Numbered from the stretch's first letter, positions 24,231-32,509 are shown. The stretch: 64,000 nucleotides of DNA from Anatilimnocola floriformis (GCF_024256385.1 NZ_JAMLFW010000001.1:5022001-5086000); one strand, 5' to 3'. A program made the numbers and translations. Notes: generated from the letters alone by a model not told the origin.

Positions 24231-26258
24231 ATGTTCCGTGTTTTTGGTGCGCGTGTGCAGAGAGCAAAACTTCTCTGCTTCGCGATTCCACTCGTATTCT
24301 GCCTGGCAACCAACTTGCGAGCGCAAATCGCGCCCTTCGGACCGCCGCCGGTTCCCGAAGAATACACTGCCGCACTCGCGCAGCCGGAGCCACCGGTCGA
24401 AACTCCACCGGAGCCACTTTCCACCGCGCAGCCGATGGTGCTGCCCGACACGGAAGTAACTGGCCGATTGAATCGCTTTCCCGCCGAGCCGTTGCCGGCC
24501 GGTGATGTGATCGCGCCGACACGCACGCCGCAACCTGCCGCGACCACGGCCAGCAGCGTGACGGTGATCACGCGCGAACAGATTGAACGGAGCGGCCAGG
24601 TCAATGTCGCCGAAGTGATTCGCGGCACGCTCGGCGTCGACGTCGTCCGTCAGGGACCGGCCGGTGGTTTGACCAGCGTGTTCATGCGCGGCGCCAATTC
24701 GCAACATACCAAAGTGCTGCTCGACGGCATTCCGCTCAACGATCCGAGCAATGCTTCGCGCTTGTTCGACTTCAGCACGCTCAGCACCGACAACATCGAA
24801 CGCATCGAAGTTCTGCGCGGTCCGCAGAGCATGCAGTACGGCAGTGATGCCATCGGCGGTGTGATCAACATCATCAGCCGGCGCGGCCAGGGACCACTCT
24901 CCGTGCGTGCGGGTGCGTTGGGCGGAAGTTTCAACAGCGGACAAACGAGCGTCAACGTGCAGGCCGGCGATGAGAACGCTTATTACAGCGTGACCGGTTC
25001 GTTTCTGTCGACGGGCGGCATTTCCGCTGCCAGTGCACGGGTCGGCGGCGTGGAGCCGGACGGCTTTAACTTAGGAACGGCGTCGGGGCGAATGGGCTGG
25101 AACGTGACGCCCGATTTGAATATCGACTATGTCTTTCGCATGTCGGAAGGCGCCGCCAAGGTCGACGACTTCGATTTTCTTACTGGCCTGCCTATCGATA
25201 ACTTAATTCGCAAGAACTACACCAACAGCGTTGCCAATCGCATTCAAGCCAGCTGGCTCACTTTCGAAGGGCAGTTTCAGCAGACGGTGGGTTTCAACGT
25301 CGTCAACATCGAGCGGAAAGACAACGACCCGGGTTTCTCGCCGGCGCGCTTCACTGGTCAAACGCGAGAAATCAATTACCTAGGCAACGTGCTTCTCGCG
25401 CCGACGAACACCTTCAGCGTCGGTGCCAATTACCTGGCCGAAGACGCTTCGACTTCCGACAATCCTCAGCAGACGCAAAACGTGAAGGGGATCTTCGTTC
25501 AGGATCAATTCCAACTGTTCGAACGATTCTTTGGAACCGCCGGTGCGCGGTGGGATGACACTAGTCGGGCGGGGCCAGCCCAGACCTATAAAGTGACCGG
25601 CCTCTATCGCATCGATGAAACGAACACCGGCATCCACGGCACGCTCGGTACTGGCTTTCGTCAACCGGCGCTCGCCGAAAACTTGTTTCAGTTCGGCAAT
25701 CCGAACCTTCGGCCTGAGCGCAGCAAGGGTTGGGACGCCGGCATTCGCCAAGGCATCTACGATGACATCGTGTGGGCCGATGCGACTTACTATCGCAACG
25801 ACTTCACCGACCTGATCATTTTCGATTTCAACACGTTCAGCCTGCAGAACGTCGGCCGAGCGCGGGCCAGTGGTGTGGAGTTCTCGCTCTTCGCTCAGGT
25901 TACCGATCGCGTCGTTGCCAACGTCGCGTATACGCTCGACGATACGTTTAATGCCGACACCGGCATGCAGCTGTTGCGTCGGCCACGCGAGAAGTGGAAC
26001 CTGTCGCTGACGCGGGCCTGGCTGCAGAACAAGGGAGCGCTCACGCTGTCGTATCAGTACTACAGCAATCGCCTCGATACAAACAACTTCATCCTGCCCA
26101 ACTACTCGTTGCTGAATCTCTCCGGCAACTACTTCTACACCGACCGCATCGAACTTGTCGGCCGTTTGGACAACATCACCAACACCGAGTACGAAGAAGT
26201 CCGCGGCTACGGCACGCCGGGATTTGGCGCGTACGCTGGGTTCAATGTGTATTGGTAG
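24231..26258 (+). CDS. btuB: TonB-dependent cobalamin receptor, BtuB-like
   Basis: A 675-residue outer-membrane receptor. The signal peptide ends near LATNLRA; a proline-rich stretch follows. A plug domain comes next, with VTVITREQIERSGQVNVAEV, DGIPLNDPSNASR, IERIEVLRGPQSMQYG and AIGGVINIISR. The rest is a beta-barrel ending in an aromatic strand (AYAGFNVYW). The cobalamin riboswitch directly upstream makes vitamin B12 uptake the likely role, as for BtuB. ATG 24231 with GGGGGAAG upstream is preferred over the frame start five codons earlier. No BtuCDF genes are nearby; only the receptor is in this window. Confidence 0.9.
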   Translation: MFRVFGARVQRAKLLCFAIPLVFCLATNLRAQIAPFGPPPVPEEYTAALAQPEPPVETPPEPLSTAQPMVLPDTEVTGRLNRFPAEPLPAGDVIAPTRTPQPAATTASSVTVITREQIERSGQVNVAEVIRGTLGVDVVRQGPAGGLTSVFMRGANSQHTKVLLDGIPLNDPSNASRLFDFSTLSTDNIERIEVLRGPQSMQYGSDAIGGVINIISRRGQGPLSVRAGALGGSFNSGQTSVNVQAGDENAYYSVTGSFLSTGGISAASARVGGVEPDGFNLGTASGRMGWNVTPDLNIDYVFRMSEGAAKVDDFDFLTGLPIDNLIRKNYTNSVANRIQASWLTFEGQFQQTVGFNVVNIERKDNDPGFSPARFTGQTREINYLGNVLLAPTNTFSVGANYLAEDASTSDNPQQTQNVKGIFVQDQFQLFERFFGTAGARWDDTSRAGPAQTYKVTGLYRIDETNTGIHGTLGTGFRQPALAENLFQFGNPNLRPERSKGWDAGIRQGIYDDIVWADATYYRNDFTDLIIFDFNTFSLQNVGRARASGVEFSLFAQVTDRVVANVAYTLDDTFNADTGMQLLRRPREKWNLSLTRAWLQNKGALTLSYQYYSNRLDTNNFILPNYSLLNLSGNYFYTDRIELVGRLDNITNTEYEEVRGYGTPGFGAYAGFNVYW

Positions 26259-26284
26259 AAGCTGCACAACGACGTCTGGGATAA

Positions 26285-26448
26285 CCTCGATTGCGTCAGC
26301 AATCGAGGCGACGAAGTCGCAAGAGGCATTGCGTCCCTGGTGAAATATCAACGGACGGTCGATACGATGTCCGCCAGATGTGGTGACTCAGCCTCAACCG
26401 AGATGCCTCTAGCCGCTGGCGCGACATCGATTGCTGAAGCAATCGATG
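26285..26448. repeat. REPIN-like pair of inverted hairpin units
   Basis: One end is the hairpin CCTCGATTGC-GTCA-GCAATCGAGG (26285-26308), the other CATCGATTGCT-GA-AGCAATCGATG (26425-26448). Inside each hairpin comes a short GTCGC/GCGAC-type spacer and then AGAGGCAT (26322-26329) or its complement ATGCCTCT (26403-26410). The two ends are thus the same unit in opposite orientation, as in REPINs. It fills the gap between the convergent btuB and kinase genes and may also end their transcripts. Confidence 0.75.
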
Positions 26449-26462
26449 GTATCTAAACGCAA

Positions 26463-28070
26463 TTACGCCGTGGGGCAAACCTTTGCAGGTTTCAACCATT
26501 TGCGAATCGTCGTAAGCAGCGTGCTGCGATCGATGGGCTTGGTAGCGAAATCATCGCAGCCCGCAGCCAGGCATTGACCGCGCACGCCGCTCATGGCGTT
26601 GGCCGTGAGTGCGATGATGGGAATTCGAACTCCGGCGTCGCGCAATGTGCGCGTCGCTTGCGCGCCATCCATACCGGGCATGATCATATCCATCAGGATC
26701 AAATCAAACGGCTCGCTGTTGGTCTCGGCAGCGAGCGTGAGATCCACAGCCTGTTGACCATCTTCGGCCAGCGTCACTTCCGCACCGGCCTTGCAGAGTA
26801 GATACGAAATCAATCGGCGATTATCGGGGCCGTCTTCGGCCAGCAGGATGCGGCAGTTGAGTCGCACATTAGCTAGTCGCAAGGTCGAGCGCGCGATCGA
26901 TTGCGCTTCGCTATCGGCCGGCGAATCGAGTCTCGGCACGCCAGCGAGCGGTCCAGTTTGCACGCAAACCGTGAATTTGCTTCCCTGCCCGACGGCGCTC
27001 TTCACCGAGATGTCGCCGCCAAGTTTGCGGGCCAGTTCGCGGCTGATAGCGAGGCCCAGGCCGGTGCCGCCGTAAGTGCGACTCACCCACGAGCCGCCCT
27101 GTTGATAAGCAACGAACAAGCCTTGCTGCTGAGCTGCCGTCAGGCCGATGCCGGTGTCGGTCACCGTGAACTGCAACCGCGCTTCGTTGGGATTGCTGTG
27201 GCTCGTCGGCTCGATCAGTTGCACGCCGATCCGCACTTCGCCTTCCTTGGTGAACTTGATGGCGTTGCTCACTAGGTTCAGCAGGATCTGTTTGAGTCGC
27301 ACCGAGTCGCTGGTGATCGTCGCCGGCACGCCGGGCGTCCAATCGAGTTCCAGCTTCAACCCCTTGCCGCGAGCGCGCGGCAGGAGCACTTCCATCACAT
27401 CGAGAATGATCTGCGCCGGTGAGCAATCGAGCCGATCGACTTCGAAGCGGCAAGATTCGATTTTCGAGATGTCGAGAATGTCGTTGACGATCTCCAGCAA
27501 GTGCTGGCCGTTGCGTTTGATTGTTTCAGCCGCTGCGACGATTTCGTCGGGCGCGAGTTTGGGTTCGAGCAGGTTGTCAGAAAATCCCAGAATCGCCGTC
27601 AGCGGGCTGCGGATCTCGTGGCTCATGTGAGCGAGGAATTCGCTCTTCGCGCGACTCGCCGCGAGAGCTTCTTCCTTGGCCCGCTCGAGTTCGACTTCGA
27701 TTTGTTTTCGTTCGAAGGCATACCGCACGCTGCGCGAAACCAGCGCGTAGCTGACGGCTTCTTTGATCAGATAATCTTGCGCGCCCGACTGAATCGCCGT
27801 GATCGCCATGTCTTCGTCGGCGACGGCAGTCAACACGACGATGGCCAGCTTGGGAAACTCTTCGCGCAGACGATCGAGCGTGCGCAGGCCTTGTTCATCG
27901 GGCAGATTCAATTCGACGAGAACCACATCGACTGGCAGCGTGCGCAGGTGGGCGAGCCCGGCGTCGAAGCAGTCGACGTGCCGGACATTGAGATCGCTGC
28001 GGCGCATGCTGGCGGCTTCGCACAGCAGGCTGGCGATCCACGGATCGTTTTCCATTAACAGTATTTGCAT
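26463..28070 (-). CDS. hybrid sensor histidine kinase, REC-HisKA-HATPase-REC
   Basis: A 535-residue soluble protein. Residues 1-115 are a receiver domain, 130-200 a HisKA domain with phospho-acceptor His151 (FLAHMSHEIRSP), 255-375 a HATPase_c domain (N box NLVSNAIKF, DTGIGL, GGTGLGLAIS), and 405-525 a second receiver with Asp461 (LILMDMIMPGMDG). In the first receiver the phospho-acceptor position 53 is Glu (LVELNLPDE) and one of the acidic pocket residues is Asn (MENDP), while the Thr and Lys (LTAVAD, YLIK) are kept. So domain one may be locked or phosphorylation-independent. ATG 28070 (MQILLMEND) is the first sensible start. No transmembrane sensor region; input probably comes through REC1 or partners. 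Targets unknown. Confidence 0.93.
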   Translation of the reverse strand: MQILLMENDPWIASLLCEAASMRRSDLNVRHVDCFDAGLAHLRTLPVDVVLVELNLPDEQGLRTLDRLREEFPKLAIVVLTAVADEDMAITAIQSGAQDYLIKEAVSYALVSRSVRYAFERKQIEVELERAKEEALAASRAKSEFLAHMSHEIRSPLTAILGFSDNLLEPKLAPDEIVAAAETIKRNGQHLLEIVNDILDISKIESCRFEVDRLDCSPAQIILDVMEVLLPRARGKGLKLELDWTPGVPATITSDSVRLKQILLNLVSNAIKFTKEGEVRIGVQLIEPTSHSNPNEARLQFTVTDTGIGLTAAQQQGLFVAYQQGGSWVSRTYGGTGLGLAISRELARKLGGDISVKSAVGQGSKFTVCVQTGPLAGVPRLDSPADSEAQSIARSTLRLANVRLNCRILLAEDGPDNRRLISYLLCKAGAEVTLAEDGQQAVDLTLAAETNSEPFDLILMDMIMPGMDGAQATRTLRDAGVRIPIIALTANAMSGVRGQCLAAGCDDFATKPIDRSTLLTTIRKWLKPAKVCPTA

Positions 28071-28220
28071 GTGACGCACCGCAGGCTGCAAAACGCGCGC
28101 ACTCCGCCGCCTGACGGACTGCCCCCGCAAACCTACGTTGCAGATTCCTGCAAGAGTTCGTCACCGTCACAGTTTTGCACGGTTAGTGCAGTCGTTAAAA
28201 CCGCTACGACGTGTCTCAGC

Positions 28221-29072
28221 CTACAGCCGGCAGTTATTAATCTGCGTTTCGAGAACGGCGCTAGCGCCGACGGCTTCCAGCTTTTCCATCACTTCGATCA
28301 CTTCGCTGCGCCGAACCATTACGCGGATGGCGCACCAGTTCGGATCTTCGAGCGAGTTCACCGTGGGGCTGTTAAACCCGGGGGTGATCTTCTCGGCTTC
28401 GGCGAGCTTGGTGCGCGGAATGTTGTATTCCAGCAGCGAATAGCTGCGGGCGATGACCACCCCTTCCAAGCGCCGCACTACGCGGTCGGCGAGTGTCGAT
28501 TCGCGGCGATCCTTATTCTGAATCAGAACGGTCGAATACCGGCCGATTTCATCGAGCACGCGTAGTCGATTCGCGGCGAGCGTGCTGCCGGTTTCGACGA
28601 GGTCGACAATCGCATCGGCCACGCCGAGGGCGATCATCACTTCGACCGAACCGCTGAGCTTTACCAAATGAACGTCGGCATGGTGCTGCTTCAGGTAATT
28701 GCGGGTGACATTCGGAAAGCTAGTCGCGACTCGCTTGCCGTGCAATTGCGCGGGTGTGCGGATGTCGCCATCCTCGCTCACGCAGAGAGCAAGCTTGCAC
28801 TTGCCGACGCCCAGGTCGAGCCGGCTGATGACTTCGACTTGCGATTCGGCGAGCAGATCGCTGCCGGTGATTCCCATGTCGATCGCACCCTCGGCGACGA
28901 GTGTGGGAATATCGTCGGTGCGCAGAAAGGTGATATCGATCGGCATTTCGCCGACGCGAGCAAACAGGCTGCGGTCCTGACGCCGAAAGCTGAGGCCGGC
29001 CTGCTTGAGGATTTCGGCGGCGAGTTCACTGAGACGGCCCTTGCTAGGGACGCCGATGCGGAGGTTGGACAT
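28221..29072 (-). CDS. hisG: ATP phosphoribosyltransferase HisG (long form)
   Basis: A 283-residue enzyme for the first step of histidine synthesis, joining ATP and PRPP. Seen: LRIGVPSKGRLSE at the start, ITFLRTDDIPTLV, DMGITGSDLL, RVATSFPNVTRNYL, and the PRPP loop AIVDLVETGSTLAANRL. The length and the C-terminal ~75 residues (with VMVRRSEVIEVMEKLEAVGASAVLE) indicate the long form with the regulatory ACT-like domain that binds histidine. ATG 29072 gives the family start; a TTG three codons upstream is also open. hisE lies 131 bases upstream on the same strand, with a GC-rich hairpin between them. The hybrid kinase gene follows after 150 bases. Confidence 0.95.
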   Translation of the reverse strand: MSNLRIGVPSKGRLSELAAEILKQAGLSFRRQDRSLFARVGEMPIDITFLRTDDIPTLVAEGAIDMGITGSDLLAESQVEVISRLDLGVGKCKLALCVSEDGDIRTPAQLHGKRVATSFPNVTRNYLKQHHADVHLVKLSGSVEVMIALGVADAIVDLVETGSTLAANRLRVLDEIGRYSTVLIQNKDRRESTLADRVVRRLEGVVIARSYSLLEYNIPRTKLAEAEKITPGFNSPTVNSLEDPNWCAIRVMVRRSEVIEVMEKLEAVGASAVLETQINNCRL

Positions 29073-29139
29073 GATTTTCAAATCGGAGAGGAAGATAATG
29101 AGTGGTGGCGTCGTTCAACGCTTCGGCCCCTCACCCCAG

Positions 29140-29164
29140 CCCTCTCCCCGCAGCGGGGCGAGGG
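29140..29164. repeat. GC-rich hairpin between hisE and hisG
   Basis: CCCTCTCCCCG-CAG-CGGGGCGAGGG forms an 11-base stem with one internal mismatch. It is related to the hairpin at 14694-14724. In the hisE-hisG transcript it might act as an attenuating or stabilising structure, or simply be a dispersed palindrome. Confidence 0.6.
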
Positions 29165-29203
29165 AGTGACTACGTGCGGCGCACGCCTGATAGATAATTC
29201 TAA

Positions 29204-29635
29204 CTACGCCTTTCGCAGCGCCTTTTCATCGAGCCCGCTGATGCCGAAGCGGCGGGCGATTTCGGATTCGACTTCGTCCCATTTCACTTCTTGATGAGCG
29301 AGCAACACGAGCAGGTGATAGACCACGTCAGCCGCTTCGGCGATGACGTGCTTGCGACCCTGTTCGCCAGCTTCGTAGGCCGCTTCGACGACTTCGCGGG
29401 CTTCTTCCTGCACCTTGCCGCCGATCTTGGGAACGCCGCCGTTCAGCAAAGTCGTGGTGTACGACTTGGGGGGCGGGTTCCGCTTGCGGTCTTCGATGAC
29501 CGCCATGAGTTGGGCGACGACGGAAGTGGACGATGCGGCTGACGATTCGGGCTGGGCGATGGCAGTCACGGTTTTCTCGTTGCTTGCGTGGGTTTTCTGC
29601 GGAAAGGACTGTAGGAAGCTGCAGCGCGGAGGCAT
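29204..29635 (-). CDS. hisE: phosphoribosyl-ATP pyrophosphatase HisE
   Basis: The second step of histidine synthesis: hydrolysis of phosphoribosyl-ATP to phosphoribosyl-AMP. The MazG-like core is clear: LMAVIEDRKRNPPPKSYT, GGVPKIGGKVQEEAREVV and VIAEAADVVYHLLVLLA carry the acidic metal-binding residues. The start is uncertain. ATG 29635 gives 143 residues; GTG 29569 gives about 121 residues, closer to the family's usual length, and neither has a strong Shine-Dalgarno. The HisI cyclohydrolase is not fused. Same strand and probably same operon as hisG. Confidence 0.9.
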   Translation of the reverse strand: MPPRCSFLQSFPQKTHASNEKTVTAIAQPESSAASSTSVVAQLMAVIEDRKRNPPPKSYTTTLLNGGVPKIGGKVQEEAREVVEAAYEAGEQGRKHVIAEAADVVYHLLVLLAHQEVKWDEVESEIARRFGISGLDEKALRKA

Positions 29636-29799
29636 GTTTCTGAAAAACACCGTCACGAACCGAATCTCGCCGACGCCCGTCAGTCCGGCTGCATCCAATT
29701 CGTGACCGCCCGTCCCCGCGGTTGGCAGTACCCTGCTATCCTAAGTTGCGAGGCCCTTAGCTGCAATGCATCCAAGGAGCCGCAAATGATTGCGAAGCA

Positions 29800-29864
29800 G
29801 CTGAATTCGCCAGAATTCAGAACCGGCAGTTGGCAGAAATCATCTGAATTCTGGCGAATTCAGC
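29800..29864. repeat. nested 21-bp perfect inverted repeat before miaA
   Basis: The arms at 29800-29820 and 29844-29864 are perfect reverse complements (GCTGAATTCGCCAGAATTC with its last two bases, AG), with a 23-base loop. Each arm is itself a palindrome, CTGAATTC-GCCA-GAATTCAG. The right arm ends ten bases before the miaA ATG, so in RNA it would cover the ribosome-binding region. Either a regulatory structure or a small mobile palindrome. Confidence 0.8.
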
Positions 29865-29874
29865 GACATTCATC

Positions 29875-30873
29875 ATGAACCTCCCCGAACACGATCCGAT
29901 CCCTGTTTCGCCCCTGCCGCCCGTGCGCGATGCCTGGTTTCTGACCGGTCCGACCGCGGCTGGCAAGACCAAGGTCGGTGTGCAACTGGCCCGGCGACTC
30001 GATGCCGAAATCATTTCGATCGACTCGATGGCCGTTTATCAGGGCATGGATATCGGCACCGCAAAGCCCAGCGAGGAAGAGCGGGCTGCCGTGCCGCATC
30101 ACTTGCTCGATGTCGCTTCACCCCGCGATGAATACAGCCTGAGCGAATACCTCGACGCGGCCCACACTGCTGTCGACGAGATCCGCAGTCGCGGCAAGCG
30201 AGTCCTCTTCGTCGGTGGCACCCCGCTCTATTTGAAGTCGCTACTCCGCGGCGCTTATCAGGGACCGCCCGCCGATTGGGCCTTTCGCGAACAGATTGAA
30301 AAGGAACTCGCCGAGGTTGGTCTCGAGGCGCTCCACGAACGGCTACAAGTGATCGATCCTCTGCTGGCCGCCAAACTGCATCCGCGTGACAAACGCCGGA
30401 TCGTGCGCGCACTCGAAGTCTTTCGCCTCACCGGCCAACCTCTCAGCCATCAGCAGTATCAGTTCGACGACGCCAAGTCAGCCGCCGAGAGTCACGTCTT
30501 CGTGCTGCAGTGGCCGCGCGAGATTCTGCATCAGCGGATCGAAGCTCGCGTCGATCAAATGTTCGCCGCCGGCCTCGTTGAGGAAGTGAAATCGCTGATC
30601 GCTCAGCACGGCTCGCTCAGCCGCACGGCCAACCAGGCCGTTGGCTATCGCGAAGTGCTCGAATTCCTCAAGCTGATTCCCAGCGAACGCGACCGGCCGC
30701 CAGTGTCGATCGGGCAGTGCATCGACTTCGTAAAAATCCGTACCCGCCAATTTGCCAAGCGGCAGGAAACCTGGTTCCGCAGTTTGAGCGAATGCACGCC
30801 GGTGGCGCTCGATGTCGATCACTCACCGGCCCAAGTGGCTGAGCAGATCGCCGCGCTGCGAGGAATCTCGTAG
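29875..30873 (+). CDS. miaA: tRNA dimethylallyltransferase MiaA
   Basis: A 332-residue enzyme that adds an isopentenyl group to A37 of tRNAs reading codons that begin with U. Seen: P-loop FLTGPTAAGKTKVGVQLA, EIISIDSMAVYQGMDIGTAKP, HHLLDVASPRDEYS, GGTPLYLKSLLRG, LHPRDKRRIVRALEV, NQAVGYREVLEF and a C-terminal RTRQFAKRQETWFR. The start at 29875 is 15-20 residues before the usual MiaA start, giving a short extension before AWFLTGPT. A large palindrome lies immediately upstream and a hairpin downstream. Monocistronic as seen here. Confidence 0.95.
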   Translation: MNLPEHDPIPVSPLPPVRDAWFLTGPTAAGKTKVGVQLARRLDAEIISIDSMAVYQGMDIGTAKPSEEERAAVPHHLLDVASPRDEYSLSEYLDAAHTAVDEIRSRGKRVLFVGGTPLYLKSLLRGAYQGPPADWAFREQIEKELAEVGLEALHERLQVIDPLLAAKLHPRDKRRIVRALEVFRLTGQPLSHQQYQFDDAKSAAESHVFVLQWPREILHQRIEARVDQMFAAGLVEEVKSLIAQHGSLSRTANQAVGYREVLEFLKLIPSERDRPPVSIGQCIDFVKIRTRQFAKRQETWFRSLSECTPVALDVDHSPAQVAEQIAALRGIS

Positions 30874-30879
30874 TTTCTC

Positions 30880-30903
30880 GTAGGCCGGACCATTGGTCCG
30901 GCC
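30880..30903. terminator. hairpin between miaA and the convergent gene
   Basis: Within CGTAGGCCGGACC-ATT-GGTCCGGCC the nine-base perfect stem GGCCGGACC/GGTCCGGCC stands between miaA and the convergent HExxH gene. No U-run follows. Same GTAGGCCGG family as 6989-7034, so it may be a dispersed palindrome serving as a bidirectional terminator. Confidence 0.5.
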
Positions 30904-30912
30904 ACGAAGCGT

Positions 30913-31602
30913 CTACGCCTTCTGCATTTCGCGCATCAGCCGGTTATATTCATCGACGGAATCCCGCTTCCCGGCCCGTTTGTTTCGTTCCTGCATCCAC
31001 GTCGGCTCGAGGTAATCGCGCAGCTTTGGGCCGCGGATGAAGTACTCGAACATGCTATTATCCATCGGCTGATTCTGCAGAAAGTAGCGCTGGATCATGT
31101 TCTCCTTAACTGCTTCTTGCGGCATGAACGTGCGCACGAGATCGGCATCGTCGAGGACGTGCTCGAGTTCATGTTGAATGATGATCCGAAAGCGATTGAC
31201 ACTGGAGACGTCTTTGTCGCGCGGCTTGTATTCGTCGAGAATGTGCACGCTCACCGTCGCGTCGAAATAAACTTCGCCCCCGGTGAACTGCCACTGCGGC
31301 GGGCCGTTCTGCGACGGAAGCTGTTTCCACTGCTGGTTGAAGTTGGCAAACCCCAACTCGAATTTTGCCTTGGCAACGCCCTTCACACTCGGGTTCGGCT
31401 TGGCCAGCAGTTTGTCGAGCGCGGCGCGCGTGACAAACTCAGGCTGTGGGGCATCGGCAGCCGCCAGACCTGCCGGCAGCGCGATCTTGTATTTGCCCAC
31501 GTCCACCTTGGCAGCGCTCGCAAACTTCAAGCGGCCCACAAACTTGGCCTTGAGCAAGGTACTGAACAACGGAAACGCAAACATCGTGGAAGGCGATGGC
31601 AT
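30913..31602 (-). CDS. hypothetical protein with HExxH motif
   Basis: A 229-residue protein without a clear signal peptide. Residues 144-148 read HELEH inside IIIQHELEHVLDDADL, the zinc-binding helix of many metallopeptidases; a possible third ligand is not obvious. The first half is beta-rich (YFDATVSVHILDEY before the motif), the last 60 residues basic and helical (MQERNKRAGKRDSVDEYNRL). The arrangement recalls secreted-type DUF922-like zincins, but I am not sure of the family. ATG 31602 is the only good start. It is convergent with miaA and followed upstream by REP sequences. Confidence 0.7.
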   Translation of the reverse strand: MPSPSTMFAFPLFSTLLKAKFVGRLKFASAAKVDVGKYKIALPAGLAAADAPQPEFVTRAALDKLLAKPNPSVKGVAKAKFELGFANFNQQWKQLPSQNGPPQWQFTGGEVYFDATVSVHILDEYKPRDKDVSSVNRFRIIIQHELEHVLDDADLVRTFMPQEAVKENMIQRYFLQNQPMDNSMFEYFIRGPKLRDYLEPTWMQERNKRAGKRDSVDEYNRLMREMQKA

Positions 31603-31769
31603 GGGAGGGCTTTCGAGCAGCGGAGTTGGTACGCGGAAGGCGGGGGAAAGATGGTTCGCTCCCCAAAGAAGTAAGAGCGGTTCCGCGTCACGCCGTCACG
31701 AAAGATTTAAATAACAAAACGGCAATCGCGATCCTGAAGCGGTAGGCCGGATCTGCCTGCATAGCGATC

Positions 31770-31870
31770 GATCCCGAAGGGATCACAGCCATTAGCCCCG
31801 GGTCGCTGCTTCAGCAGCGCACCCGGGGTTAGCAATAGAATCACGCGCCGATCCCGAAGGGATCGCAGCA
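31770..31870. repeat. REP module, left copy (downstream of transposase)
   Basis: This 84-base module (31787-31870) begins AGCCATTAGCCCCGGGTCGC and has two hairpins: a long bulged one, CCCCGGGTCGCTGCT / AGCAGCGCACCCGGGG, and a small GATCCC-GAA-GGGATC at 31850-31864. Another GATCCC-GAA-GGGATC hairpin precedes it at 31770-31784. It ends four bases from the stop codon of the transposase gene. The right copy at 32417-32501 is the same module inverted. Confidence 0.85.
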
Positions 31871-31874
31871 CCGC

Positions 31875-32321
31875 TCATTCAAAATAGAACGGGTCGTAGT
31901 CGATCTCCGCCAGACGTAGCAATTCCAGCAACTCATCTTTAGATGAACGATTGCGATGATGCTCCTCTTGATTGCCAATGTACGATTTCACCCCGCCGCG
32001 ACCGGTCGGGCTGACCGTAAAGGCTGCGTAACCTTCCTGCCACGAAAATTTCGGCAACTGAATTTCACGATGAACCCAATCCGTTGCAGCCTTCTTCAAT
32101 TCACGCATCACATCGGCCAGACAGTGCGTGGATTTCAGGCTCACCAGCATGTGTATATGATCAGCAACGCCGCCAACTCCTTCGGAATACCCCTCAAGGC
32201 CTTGAATGGTACCGCCCAGATATTCATGCAAGCGTGATCGCCATTCGACGCCGATTAACGGTTGACGGTTTTTCGTGGCGAAAACTAAGTGATAGTGCAG
32301 GCTGAGATAGGTGGAAGCCAT
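31875..32321 (-). CDS. REP-associated (IS200-like) Y1 transposase
   Basis: A 148-residue single-tyrosine HUH transposase. Seen: TYLSLHYHLVFATKNRQPLI at the N-terminus, the metal-binding HUH as VADHIHMLVSLK, an aromatic WQEGYAAFTVS stretch, and the nucleophile candidate Tyr in SYIGNQEEHH. Size equals IS200 TnpA. ATG 32321 is chosen; the frame runs 25 codons further without similarity. Unlike IS200 it lies between inverted, not same-orientation, hairpin modules, the arrangement of REP-associated tyrosine transposases (RAYTs) that move or maintain REP/REPIN sequences. No TnpB. It seems intact. Confidence 0.93.
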   Translation of the reverse strand: MASTYLSLHYHLVFATKNRQPLIGVEWRSRLHEYLGGTIQGLEGYSEGVGGVADHIHMLVSLKSTHCLADVMRELKKAATDWVHREIQLPKFSWQEGYAAFTVSPTGRGGVKSYIGNQEEHHRNRSSKDELLELLRLAEIDYDPFYFE

Positions 32322-32416
32322 GGCAGGGCTCGCGAGGAAAGTGAAATCGCAAAGTGATAGCAACGAGATTGTGCCGCGACTAAATGGAGGCGTCAAACTC
32401 TCGTGCCGGTTTACTT

Positions 32417-32501
32417 GCTGCGATCCCGTTGGGATCGATGCGCCCTATTTAATCCGTTACCCCGGGTGCGCTGCTTAAGCAGCGACCCGGGGCTAATGGC
32501 T
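32417..32501. repeat. REP module, right copy (inverted)
   Basis: On the reverse strand this 85-base module begins AGCCATTAGCCCCGGGTCGC and ends GGGATCGCAGCA, matching the left copy at both ends; the middle ~25 bases differ (GGATTAAATAGGG instead of AGCAATAGAATC). It has the same long hairpin and a GATCCC-GTT-GGGATC small hairpin at 32422-32436. It lies 95 bases upstream of the transposase start and 8 bases from the radical SAM stop codon. Confidence 0.85.
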
Positions 32502-32509
32502 GAGGAAAC

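Noticed and set aside
31875-32321. classical IS200 insertion with same-strand end hairpins
   Set aside because: The flanking hairpin modules are inverted relative to each other, so a RAYT/REP arrangement fits better than an IS200 element.
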